From the NCBI GenBank assembly GCA_030710605.1, contig CP092871.1:73623171-73687170 (forward strand): a DNA stretch of 64,000 bases, read 5' to 3'. Shown here in pieces: positions 23,672-34,171 of this stretch (its first letter is position 1; each line of letters starts with the position of its first letter). A program made the translations under genes and the position numbers. The notes under the pieces were generated by a model, which was not told the DNA's origin, did not search any database, and worked only from the letters and a program-made list of their open reading frames with translations. The stretch is from Cordylochernes scorpioides (taxonomy: Eukaryota > Arthropoda > Arachnida > Pseudoscorpiones > Chernetidae).

Positions 23672-25197
23672 TCTTTTGATTGCTGTTTTGATTGCATCTG
23701 TTTTGGTTGTCTGGAGTACTGTGAAAGTTTGCTAGTGATGTAAGCGATGTCGGGTCTGGTGTTAACAGCTAGAAACATTAGCATTCCAAGGGCTTCTTGG
23801 TAAGTGTGCTGATCACAATAATTGTCATCTTCAATATGATTGTCCAAATTGATTTCTTTGGAACCTGGTGTTGGAACTTCCTTACAAGTTTCCATTCCAT
23901 ATTTCTGCAATATTTGTTGTACATAGTGGCTTTGCTGTAGCGAAATTCCCAACTTGTCTTGTATGATCTTGATTCCCAAAAACATGCCTTTACATGTTAC
24001 ATCCTTTATTTCCAGGTGATGTCTCAATTTATTGATGAATCTGTTTGAGGTATCTTCAGAATCTGAGACAGTAATAAAGTCATCAACATATATCCCTACA
24101 TAGAAGTATTTGTCTTCATTCTTCCATTTAAATAAGCAAGGATCAGATTTGAGTTTTTCCAGTCCACAGTCATGAAGTACTTGACTGAATTTCTCATACC
24201 ACGATCTTCCGGATTGAGGTAGACCGTAAATACTTTTGTTGAGTGTGCAAACTTTGTTTCTGTCTTGGACAAATCCAGCAGGTTGTTCCATGAATATTGT
24301 GTTTTCAATGTTTCCATTTAGATAGGCTGCTTTCAAATCAAATAGTTTAATGACTGAATCTTTTGTTGCTGCCATTGACAAAATAGTCCTGAGGGTGGCA
24401 TTTTTAATTACAGGGCTGAAACTATCGTTGTAATCTCTTCCTGGGATTTGGTTGTATCCCATTGCAATAAGTCTAGCTTTGTAAGTTTTGTTTTTGTTTT
24501 CTTGGTCTTTAGATATTTTGAACACCCATTTACTTTTGACAACTTTAGCGTTTACAGGTCTAGGTACCAGTTCCCATACTTGATGTGAGTACATGTTCTG
24601 TATTTCCTCAAGCATTGCGTTCTCCCAATGTTTCCTGTTTTCGCATGCGATGGCTTCTTCATAGTCTTTCGGAATGGTTTCATTCGTAGTAGCCAGAACG
24701 TAGTCATCGAATCTTTTAGGTATTGTTCGAGTTCTTTGTGGTCTGTCTGATTCACTTGACTCTGTCTGTCTGTTGATCATGGTATCTGGTGCTGGCTCTT
24801 CAATATCAACATCTGATAGAACATGATTGTCCAGTTGTTCATCCTCCTGAATGAAGAAATATGTGTCAGTGTCCGTATTATTATCACTTTGGTTTTCTTC
24901 CGAGATGACATTATTGTTCTCTCTGAAGTGAATGTCTGCGGTTTCAAGAATGACTCTCGCTGTGATATCAAATACTCGATAAGCTCTTCTGCATCTTGAA
25001 TAGCCTACAAATATTCCTCTCTTAGATTTAGCTTCTAGTTTGTGTCTTTGATGATTCTCGAGTTTATAGAAGACTTCACAACCAAATCTCATGATGTGAG
25101 AGACGGATGGCTTTTTACCTTTCCATTTTTCCATAGGGGTAGTGTCTGGGTCATTGGTTGTGGGAGTTAGATTGTACAGATATGCAGCTGTATTCAC
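23668..25197 (-). pseudogene. Copia integrase C-terminus and reverse transcriptase fragment
   Basis: 509 codons. The first ~65 residues are the end of integrase (FGCEVFYKLENHQRHKLEAKS, GIFVGYS). An acidic linker follows, then the RVT_2 reverse transcriptase from about residue 195 (HQVWELVPRP, KSKWVFKI, KARLIAMGYNQ). FDLKAAYLNG and the catalytic YVDD box (IYVDDFITV, near residue 370) are present, so the active site is intact. It has lost its fusion to gag-protease-integrase upstream and RNase H downstream by frameshifts, so this is a dead copy. Confidence 0.92.
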
Positions 25198-25415
25198 AGC
25201 TTCTGCCCAGAAGTGTAGGGGTAATTGGGAGTCTGCCAGAAGTGTTCGGCCTTTGTCTAATAGTGTTCTGTTAGCTCTTTCAACTCTCCCATTGCTTCTT
25301 GGGGTATACGGTGTAGTTAGTTCATGTTTAATTCCTTTGGATTCTATGAAGGTTTCAAGGTTTTTATTGATAAATTCTGTTCCGTTATCTGTTCTAAGTC
25401 GTTTTAGTTTTGAGT

Positions 25416-26891
25416 TTAGCTCGTTTCTCTCTTTACAATAAACTTCTTCAAAACTTCTGCTGCTGAGAGTTTATCTTTGAGAAATTCTACAAATATTCTC
25501 CTAGAAAATCTATCTACGATGGTCAAGAAATATTTACTTCCGCCCAAGGAGTTTATTCTCATTGGATCACAGAGATCGACATAAATGGCTTCAAGGGGGT
25601 AGCCTTCCTGATTGCTATCTGTGTGAACATAGGGTACTTTGGTCATTTTTCCCAAGGAGCAAGCATCACATTGATCAAGGGTACCATTTATAGAGTCCAA
25701 GCCTTTTAGATGATTGTTCTTCAAAATCAGGTCTAATTTGTTGTCACTAGGATGTCCTAACCTTCTGTGCCATGCAGTCCTAGAATTGTCCTTTGAAATC
25801 AAGCAATGTTCATTTGGAACATGAGTTGCTTCAGATAAACGTGATAGGTTCAATGTGTACATGTTACCATTAAAGTTGCCTGTTCCTATTAGCTTGTCAT
25901 CAGAAGAGTATATGTATGCTCCTTCAGAATTCAAAAGAACTGAGTTCCCTCTTCTTACCACGCTTGGAATGGACATTAGATTTCCTTTCAGGTGTGGTAC
26001 ATGGAGGACATTATGCAGGGTTACAGCGTTGTTAAGTTTGTCCTTACCTTGTACAGTAGCTTGGATTGATCCTGATGAGGCAGATTCGATGTGTCTCCCT
26101 TCTTCCGCCACTTGTATGCTTCTTCTCTCCTCCGTCTTGTGCTCGATCCATTCACCATGGGAAGTCATGTGGCTTGTGCACGCAGAATCAATTATCCACA
26201 CGTCCTGAGTCGTCGGGCGTTCCTCCCTTGTGATTACATGTAGTGCGTATTCTGAAGTGGAGTTTCTTCGTTGGGATGGTTCCTCCGTTCGTTCTTGGAT
26301 TGCTGATCTGGCCGTGTCGTTGTTTTGTTTTGGTCCTTTATGGTAGTTCCTTGTACTGGCCATGTTATATTTGTTTGTTGTATTCTTTTGATTTCCTTTG
26401 TTGTTAGGGTTGAACCAACAGTCTTTCTTGAAATGTCCTTTTATTTTGCAAATGAAGCATGACTTTTCTTTGAATTGGTTGCCTGATGATCTGAAAGCAT
26501 TTTCATGATTTTTGCTTCTGTCCTGTCTTTTCTTCTCGAAATCCAGTAGAGTTTGTCTCAAGTCTGGTAAGGAGATTTCTCTGTTTATTGACAGTGCTTC
26601 TGTGATCGTGTCAAAGTTAGGTGTGTGTCCTTCAACAATGTATCGTACAAGTTCTCTTTCTGTTACAGTCTTTCCTAGCTGGGTGATCTCTTGTGCCAGG
26701 TTCTGTGCTCGTACAATATACATGTTAACATTTTCATTTGGGTTCAATTTTAATCTGGCTAGATCCAACATTAGGTCTATCCTTTTATTTTCTAGAGATC
26801 CTTCAAACCTTTTCTTTATGTCGTACCAAATTCTTTTTCCGAAAGTGGCAATATTATTAGGCTGTATGCTTCCCGATTCTTTTTCTTCCAA
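25416..26891 (-). pseudogene. Copia Gag, protease and integrase N-terminus fragment
   Basis: 491 codons. In order: Gag (UBN2-type, about residues 1-140), a CCHC knuckle (CFICKIKGHFKKDC) and the protease motif WIIDSACTSHMT, where the usual DSG is DSA. The GAG-pre-integrase block HRRLGHPSDNK..CDACSLGK and the start of the integrase core (IYVDLCDP, YFLTIVDRFSRR) follow. The frame is lost near 25430; the rest of the integrase core, with a recognisable TDNGTEF-like block, runs out of frame across 25200-25415. The G-to-A protease change is a further sign of decay. Confidence 0.9.
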
Positions 26892-27046
26892 ATATTATAT
26901 TCTAGTTTATTTTTTGTAAAGTCTGGCTCGTCATTAACAATTACGTCCTCGAAGAGATCTTTTGAATCTAGAATTGCTTCCATTTTCATGGACCACGTTG
27001 TATAGTTGTTTTCTGTTAACTGTTCGATTTTTGCTAAGTTATTCAA
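26816..27046 (-). pseudogene. Copia Gag N-terminus
   Basis: 76 codons beginning MNNLAKIEQLTENNYTTWSMKMEAIL, the typical start of copia Gag (a hydrophobic start followed by NYxxW). The reading continues in another frame from about 26880, so a frameshift separates it from the rest of Gag. The start is taken at the ATG about 115 bases inside the right LTR. Confidence 0.85.
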
Positions 27047-27145
27047 CTTTTTCTTTCTAAATTGGCGGTTAGTCCAATTATTTAATTTCTTTTTGATTTA
27101 AATGGATCAATTGGCGGTTAGTCCAATTCGCGCGCCCAAACCACG

Positions 27146-27160
27146 CTCTGCTACCAAATT
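27146..27160 (-). other. Copia primer-binding site
   Basis: The minus strand immediately inside the LTR reads TTGGTAGCAGAGC, close to the common copia TGGTATCAGAGC site, which pairs with initiator tRNA-Met to prime minus-strand DNA. Confidence 0.7.
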
Positions 27161-27412
27161 GATAGGCTTAGCAAAAATACGATGTTTCTTTTTAAGGATT
27201 TCAAGTTGTTTTGTACTCACTTATTTTGTAGTTAAGAGGACATCCCTTTTAATATAAACTAATATATATTTATTTAAGGAACGACTTGTTCCAATACAAA
27301 TATTGTTAAAACAAGCGAGCGATAAATCAAAAACAGAAAGGTCATGAAGCGTAGAAGTAGAGTGACGTCAGCATCGATGATGATAAAGCCAAAGTCTGCG
27401 GATGACTTAACA
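27160..27412 (-). repeat. Copia LTR (5' LTR of the minus-strand element)
   Basis: It is the partner of 22870-23116 and has an extra GATGACT near its outer end. Confidence 0.8.
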
Positions 27413-28658
27413 ATCATTTTTAAATTAAACCTTAAAATATTTAAACAATTTTATTGTATTAAAACAATAATAAACAATAAGAGGAGCTTCTTGTGTAGAT
27501 TTCTTTATTACCGCAAGCTTTCGAACAGAACGTTCATCGGGCGTGGATAGTAAAACGTGCTAACATGCTATTAGAGGAGAAAAACTAATATATACACCAA
27601 TAAATTTACATATTGAAGAGAAAATTGTATATTAAATAAAATATTAAAGTTTCCATGAAAATTTTAAGTGATAAATAACACATTCTTGATATAAAAATAT
27701 GCTATAGACAATACACAATTATATTAGAGTGAAAAAAATATCATATGAGGAATTAATTCGTTTTAAACATTTTTTAATAGACAAATATTATTACCGTATT
27801 AAATAATATTCTTTTAAATTAACTCTCAATAACTTTAAGCAAATGAAGACAAATTGCTATTTAAATAAAATTATACTATTATCAATATATTCTGCCATGG
27901 TTAACGAGGTTTATTAACTTCTAATATAATTTCTAAATTAAATTATATGAAATAAAAGAAAAAATGAATATATTTTGCTATTTTTTTTTGTAGAAAATTA
28001 GGTAATTTTAAAATATTTATTCACTTTATATTTTTAAAAATCCATTATTTGATTGCTTAATATTAATATTTCATATTTTCCATTCCCAGTATATTATATA
28101 TTAACATAAAAGAGTTATATATGATTTGTATAGTTTTATTTTTCATAAGCTCTATATTTTTGAAATTTATAAATAATTGTTTGAGTAAATCATAGTTTTC
28201 AGCAAGCCTAGATTTCTGATTATTTTATAGTTTCCAATTTATCACTAAGATAAGAGTTATATTTTTTGCAGAAGAGCTATGAACAACACCTGATATTGGC
28301 TACTTCTAAGGTAACTTTAATCTTTTCCTCCAATCCCAGCAATTCTCCAATCCGATTAGACCTCCTCAATAATCCTCCAATCAACTCAAAGCACCAGTTT
28401 CCTTTTTTTTTCAAAGTTTAGCCGAATATATTTATATGCTATCAGAGGATACTTGGAAATATCGTTTGGAGATATTTTACTATGTTTCCAAGCGCAATAT
28501 TTTAATCCATTAAGTTATACTCTTTAAAAATATTTTTAAAAATAAATATGTATTTTTATTTTTAAATATATTGTAATAATGATAATATATACATAATATA
28601 TTTTGAAAAGATATTTGTATTATTTATTTTATAATTACTTTTCATATATTATTAAAAA
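27413..28658. other. No gene; PLE-type ribozyme relic at 27509-27548
   Basis: AT-rich DNA. On the minus strand 27509-27548 reads CCGAUGAACGUUCUGUUCGAAAGCUUGCGG, resembling the CUGAUGA/GAAAGCUUG hammerhead of Penelope-like terminal repeats, with the first box altered. Otherwise nothing recognised. Confidence 0.4.
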
Positions 28659-29067
28659 AATAATTAATTATAAAAAACACGTTTAAAAAAGCTTTTATTT
28701 GAAATGCACTAAAAATAACAAAATAAATATTTCTGAAGTATTTCTTTTTTTTTCTGAAGGTACCATTTAACAAATAAAATAATAGACTTAGAAATAAAAG
28801 CGGTGGGGGAAGATAATCATTTATGCAGAAAATAGGTATAAATTTAATGAAAGGCATAATCTTGCTAATCATTTGCTTCATATAAAATCACATTGATCTC
28901 AAATTTATTATTATTGTACCCTACCGCTTTTATTTCTAAGTCTATTATTTTATTTGTTAAATGGTACCTTCAGAAAAAAAAGCCATACTTCAGAAATATT
29001 TATTTTGTTATTTTTAGTGCATTTTAAATAAAAGCTTTTTTTAAAGTGTTTTTTATAATTAATTATT
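28659..29067. repeat. Foldback repeat with ~150-bp arms
   Basis: Left arm 28659-28806 and right arm 28918-29067 are close inverted copies (TTTGTTAAATGGTACCTTCAG, GCTTTTATTTCTAAGTCTATTATTTTA) around a spacer of about 110 bp. It is non-coding and probably a MITE or foldback element, or an inverted duplication. I saw no clear TSD. Confidence 0.75.
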
Positions 29068-29356
29068 CACGCTATTTTTAGTCGTATATATGCCAGTCCA
29101 AAAAAAAGCCTTATCACTGAGACGACGTTGGCCTTAAATAGCTGCAAGCCTGCTCGTAGCAGATTGGTCAATTCCTCGTGTGAGGTCGGAAGTGACGTAA
29201 GCAAAATCCGTTATTAACAGAACTGCGTCTCTTTGCTTTTGGGAACCCTAAATTTATTGAATTATATTACAAAGTTAGAGACACCCAGTGGATTATTGTT
29301 AGGGGATAATTGGTACATATAAAATTTGAATTATAATTAAACAATTGATTAAATAG
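29068..29356. other. No gene recognised
   Basis: Moderately AT-rich. Bases 29115-29200 are a bit richer in GC. No motif recognised. Confidence 0.4.
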
Positions 29357-29602
29357 TTTACTCTTAGTTACTGGCGTTCGGCCTCTCTCAGGCCGACTTT
29401 TAAAATCAATAATAAACCATGTTAATTATAATATTAAAATGAAATTAAACGTATTCACATAATTTGCTGAGAATAAATATTTTGTTTTTATCGAATAAAC
29501 AGAGCTCTAAACAAAATTAAATGAAAATGTACAAGAAACTATTTCTATCTAAATATCTAAAATATTATATATATATATTCTAATAAATTCTATCTGAATA
29601 TT

Positions 29603-29848
29603 TTATTCAAGATTAGGTGCACAATTCAAGCATATTTCAATGGAATGATCTTTGCAGATTGGCTCTTTGCATTTTTTGCATTGCATTTGAGTTAGACGAT
29701 CTTTTCTACATAGGTAGCATCTTTTGCGGTTTTTTTTTTTTTGGGACAAGGACTGCCGCTTGTGGATTCCTTGAGAACACACATTATTGATATTTCGTAT
29801 GAACATCAAATAAATATTTGCCTTCCTCAAGTCATAAAGTTTCAGCAT
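29603..29848 (-). pseudogene. piggyBac transposase, C-terminal cysteine-rich domain
   Basis: 81 codons. The last ~45 residues are KRCYLCRKD..CKKCKEPICKDHSIEICLNC, the Cys/His-rich zinc-binding tail that contacts the transposon ends in piggyBac-family transposases. It is in a different frame from, and separated by about 90 bases from, the preceding fragment. Confidence 0.8.
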
Positions 29849-29941
29849 GCTTCTGAATCAAAACTTGTAGATCTCTTGACAAATTTTTGGCTTGATTTCT
29901 CATATTCAAGGCATCTCTCATTAGTTGTAGAGCAAGCTGCT

Positions 29942-30238
29942 TTATAAAATATTTTCGAGCCATCCACCATCTTGCTTGACAGCCTTATAAATTACTGCTG
30001 ACTTTATTGAAACCACATCCAAAAAGTTAAAAAATAAACACAGGGGGCCATCTTTTGGTTCTTCTTCCAACAGAATACTATTCTGATCAACTACATCTAC
30101 ACCACCTTTGGTCATATTATAAAATGTGATTATCTCGGGCTTTTGTTGTTCAGCAGTTTCTTGATCAATTGTTCGGGTCGAATGCATTGTGGAAAGTAAT
30201 GTAACAGATTTTCCAATTTTAGGGACATAGGATACCAA
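29942..30238 (-). pseudogene. piggyBac transposase, catalytic C-terminal fragment
   Basis: 98 codons containing KSVTLLSTMHS, KPEIITFYNMTKGGVDVVDQ and FFNFLDVVSIKSAVIYK, the third-aspartate region (KGGVD) of the DDD transposase. The first two catalytic aspartates and the N-terminus are missing upstream, so the protein could not act. Confidence 0.85.
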
Positions 30239-30653
30239 AGTTTTGTTTTTTGAAAAACCAAAAGTGGAACAGAACTTCTATTATATTATACAAAATTACA
30301 ATCACAAAACACAATTTAGAATGCAGATAAAGCAAGAGTAATATAAAAACAAATGCTCAACTTATTTGGTGCGTTTGAAGGTCAATAAAACCAAAAGTAA
30401 AACAGCCAATAATAGGAACGCTAAAATTCCCAGTGACATACTGTAATTACTAGCGCTCGGCTTTAAAGGCCGTTTGATTTAATAACTCGGAATATACAAA
30501 ATAGATTTCTCTTAAAATGCAAAGTTCTTCAAATAAATGCATTTTATTAAGCTACCTAAAAATTTGATGAAAAATGATGCATTTTGAAATTTTTGCAAAC
30601 ATTTTTAATTTTCACACGGCCTTTCAAGCCGAACGCCAGTTATTAAGGGTTAA

Positions 30654-31362
30654 AAGTAACAACATACTAATTGAAAAAGGGGAACTATTTAAAAAGGTGT
30701 CGTGAAATGTATGGTGGTATATTGTTACACACACACATATATATATAATGAATATAAATATATGCGCGATGATATTGGAATAAGATGACTAAATTATAAC
30801 AGAAAATATTTTAATATATTTGTTGGCTTTTCTCATTTATTTGCTTGTAATTCCAAGGACGTTTTAGATAGGAATCTGAATATTTGGATTTCTAATTCCT
30901 TCCATGTCTTTAACCCTTATTGAAAAAATCCTTTCGCAACCTCCAGCATTTTCCGAGTAGATATAATGCAACACATAATATTAAAAAAGAAATATAGATA
31001 ATGGTTCATTTCCCGCCTTCCCGACCACCCAGAAGTCTGAAAATTAGTACACTTGCATTGTTAATTGGACTGAGCGAGTATTGTGAGTTTCATTATTCTA
31101 TATGGTCTGGAAGCATATTAAAATTGAATATACAAAATTTGAAAGGAAATTTGGAAAATTTTCCGTTCTTGGCCAACCTGACAACCCAGAAGTCTGATAT
31201 TTGGCCAGCTAGCATTGTCATCAGGTTTGAACATGTGTACCAAATTTCATATTTCTAGGTGCCCTATAAATATATTAAAAATTGATTACAAGATTTGGCG
31301 ACAGACATCCAGACAGACAGACATGGAGGCAAGTTAAATAAAAGCTTTTAAAAATTGAATAT
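30654..31362. other. No gene; small dispersed-repeat fragments
   Basis: Two related segments, about 31020-31050 (GACCACCCAGAAGTCTGA) and 31180-31200 (GACAACCCAGAAGTCTGA), suggest a diverged tandem repeat. It ends with a (CAGA)n stretch at 31307-31322. AATAT at 31358-31362 is the left TSD of the BEL element. Confidence 0.4.
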
Positions 31363-31839
31363 TGATGCGAAAATAGGTACTTTTTGGACCAACCGAACAG
31401 TGGCAACACGGCCGGCTGCCGGCCCCCGCGCATGCGCGAGCAAGAACAAAAATAATTAGCCCTAAAAGTTCCGGTAAACAAAGGCTGCTTTAGACCTAAC
31501 GTTTGGTTTTGACGGGCCAGAAAAGGAACTATCCCTTCATAAATTTTAATAATTGCTTTTTAAATAACATTTGTATTGATATTAATTTGTGTGATTTTTT
31601 TTAAATAAATATTTCTTTCAATAAGTATTAATTCTTCATCACTGTTTACTAACTTAGGCCTCGTCATCCAACGTTGTGACACTTCTACTGATCCCTGCAA
31701 CAAAGGTATTGATTTACCAATTTATAATTTTCAAATCAGTTTCCAGCATTACTGTAAAGCTAGGAACGTTTAGTTCAGGTTAAGCCATCGGGACCTTGTA
31801 TTGTCTTTCTTTTTTTTCAAATCTAAGACAAAGACAACA
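31363..31839 (+). repeat. BEL/Pao 5' LTR
   Basis: 477 bp, TG..CA ends. It contains a GC-rich block with palindromes (GCCGGCTGCCGGC, GCGCATGCGC) that probably belongs to the promoter region. Confidence 0.95.
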
Positions 31840-31841
31840 TT

Positions 31842-31860
31842 TTGGCGCAGTCGACAGGAT
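31842..31860 (+). other. BEL/Pao primer-binding site (candidate)
   Basis: TTGGCGCAGTCGACAGGAT begins two bases after the 5' LTR, the expected place for tRNA priming, and starts with the common TGGCG string. I cannot name the tRNA from sequence alone. Confidence 0.6.
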
Positions 31861-31924
31861 AAAGATTGAAGAATTACTGATTACACACAAAGGTGCAACT
31901 GTGAACCAGTGATTACTTCTCAGG

Positions 31925-34171
31925 ATGGCTGACCAACCAGTTAGTAGTGCTGAACTGAAAAAGCTTAGGACGCCAGTGCGTGCAATGTTCACCAAGGCGT
32001 TCAATGAGCTCGAAACAGAGATCAAGAAGAAGGAAGTCAAGAAAGCAGATGTAGAGAAAATCCTCCGCCGACTCCAGACCCACCATGAAAAGCTTTTAAT
32101 ATTGAACATGAGGATGGAAGAAGCTCTGCTACGAGAATCAGCGTCTGAAGACATTTTCACTGCTGAGTACGAATCCGTTTGTGAGTACGAAGATAATTTC
32201 AGTAACATTATGACTGATTACGAGGCTCTTGCGGAAGAGGATGACGTTAGTACTAGTACAATCAGCGGCACAGCAGCAATGAACTATCGACTACCGAAGC
32301 TGGAGTTCAAGAAGTTTGGGGGAGAACCAAGAGAATGGATTACATTCTGGAGTCAGTTCAGCACGATTGACCGGGATCCACAGATGCCTCCAGAAACTAA
32401 GTTTCAGTATCTCTTTCAAGCCACTGCCGAGAACTCCGAGGCAAGAGAAGCAGTCGAAAGTTTTCCACCGAGTGCCGACAACTACCCTAAAGTCATCGAG
32501 TATATCAAATCACGTTTTGGAGAGGATGAAATGCTTGTTGAGATTTATGTGCGTGACCTGCTTCAGAATGTGCTTCAGAATGTGAGAGCCGAAGGTAAGA
32601 TGTCTGTAGTGAAGCTTTACGATAGACTGGAGACACAACTGCGAGCATTAGAAACATTGGGCGTCGCTCGTGACAAGTTTGCGGCTATGCTGTACCCACT
32701 CGTCGAATCAGCGCTACCAGAGGACACCCTGAGAGTATGGGAACGAAGTCAATATACGGTGAGCGGAAGAGGAGTACAGGATAAGTTGACACAACTCATG
32801 ACGTTTTTGAAGACAGAAGTGAAGGGCGAGAGTCGAGTGAATATGGCCAAAGCAGCGTTCAAGATCGACAACAATCAAGATGCGAAGGATGATCGATCAA
32901 ACAGGAAATCTCTTTCTAAGAAGAATACTGGAAGTAAAATGCCGGCGGCTACTGACCTCGCCAACACCACTCAGATCGCCAACACCACTCGGATGCGAAA
33001 CAACTGCATCTTTTGTGGGAATGGTCACCCGAGCCAAGAATGCTACAGTGGACAGCGGATGCATCTACCAGAGAAGAAAGATAAGGCTAAAGGGAAGAAT
33101 GTTTGTTTTTGGTGCCTGCTTCCTGGCCACGCATTCAAGAAATGCCGGATTAAGCCACGTTGTCCTGTCTGCGGAGGGAAGCATTACGCCATTATGTGTC
33201 CTACTTTGGAAGCCCAGAAGACTTCTCATCTCCAAAAAGCGGAACTAAAGGTTTCAGGGGAAAGTCCTGCAACAGAGCAAGAGACCGCCAATCAATTCAC
33301 GTCAACAACTTTGAACAACGCTACCGTGGGAGGAGTCTATCTACAAACTCTGATAGTCAAGATAAGCGGACCAAAGGGGAAGCATAATGTTCGAGTGTTG
33401 CTTGACTGTGGATCCCAGCGGTCCTATATTTCAAAGAGAATGGTGGACGCACTGGGCCTAAAGAGAGTGCAGCAAGTTACACTCACCCACAATTTGTTTG
33501 GAGGCGGAGAAATTCGTCAAAAGAAGCACAATGTGTACAAAGTAAATGTTTCCAGCCTCAACAACGAATACATGGATGATCTCAAATTCTTGGATCAGGA
33601 AGTAATTTGCGGACACATCAGTCAAGTACAGGATCAAACTATACTCAATGAGTTAAAAGCTCGAGGGATCAACTTGACTGACATATACCAAGGCGAAGAG
33701 AGACCGATCCACATGTTAATTGGTTCGGACTTGCTCAGCGGCATTCTGACAGGCAGAATGCAAATATTGCAAAGTGGAGTTGTGGCGACAGAAACCAAGC
33801 TGGGGTGGACAGTAATGGGACCAGCAGTAGGGAACGACATGGAAGATTCATGCCTGATCGTGACTTCACTTCACGTTAACAGTTTCGACGTTCAGGATTC
33901 ATGGAAATTAGATGTGCTTGGAATCATGGATGCAGCAGAAACAAAATCTAGGAAAGATTTAATCGAAGCATCCAACACTCATTTCAAGGAGACTGTGAAA
34001 CGAGACGAAAGCGGAAGGTACATCGTGTCACTACCATGGATAGCTGGACACCCACCAGTTCCGATCAATCGCCGAACTACAGAAAATAGATTGCTGACTA
34101 CAACAAGGAATGTCCAGGGCAAGATGCTGTATGAGAAGTATGATACTATTTTTGAGGAGTGGGAAAAATAG
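31925..34171 (+). pseudogene. BEL/Pao Gag-protease part of polyprotein
   Basis: 748 codons up to a TAG. The N-terminal coiled-coil-like region spans about residues 10-70 (Lys/Glu-rich). A DUF1759-type Gag domain begins near residue 122 (LPKLEFKKFGGEPREW). Zinc knuckles lie at about 361-420 (CIFCGNGHPSQEC, CFWCLLPGHAFKKC, CPVCGGKHYAIMC). An aspartic protease (DUF1758) is near 490 (VRVLLDCGSQRSYIS; the usual DSGS reads DCGS). The start of the RT lead-in follows. The ATG at 31925 is the first in frame, about 85 bases after the LTR. The same frame stays open after the stop, so the TAG looks like a point mutation; readthrough cannot be excluded. Confidence 0.93.

Larger units (their letters stand above)
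22870..27412 (-). mobile_element. Decayed Ty1/copia LTR retrotransposon
   Basis: Two LTR-like direct repeats (22870-23116 and 27160-27412) flank gag, protease, integrase, reverse transcriptase and RNase H in copia order on the minus strand. Next to the right LTR the minus strand reads TTGGTAGCAGAGC, the usual copia initiator-tRNA-Met primer site. Next to the left LTR it has a purine run, AAGGAGGGAAT. Coding is broken by at least three frame changes and I found no matching TSD, so the copy is old and dead. Confidence 0.9.
29357..30653 (-). mobile_element. piggyBac-type transposon relic
   Basis: The ends carry inverted sequence: TTACTGGCGTTCGGCCTCTCTCAGGCCGAC at about 29369 and, reversed, TTAACCC..AACTGGCGTTCGGCTTGAAAGGCCG ending at a TTAA (30650-30653). 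A third partial copy of the end lies near 30440-30480 (minus strand GCCTTTAAAGCCGAGCGC). Only the C-terminal part of the transposase remains, so most of the gene is deleted. Confidence 0.75.

Noticed and set aside
25855-26919. Plus-strand frames of 117 and 135 codons
   Set aside because: Antisense shadows of the copia gag region.
22865-27417. Target-site duplication for the first copia element
   Set aside because: The bases next to the LTRs (TAATA on the left and ATCAT on the right) do not match, and the right LTR has an extra GATGACT, so I could not support a TSD.
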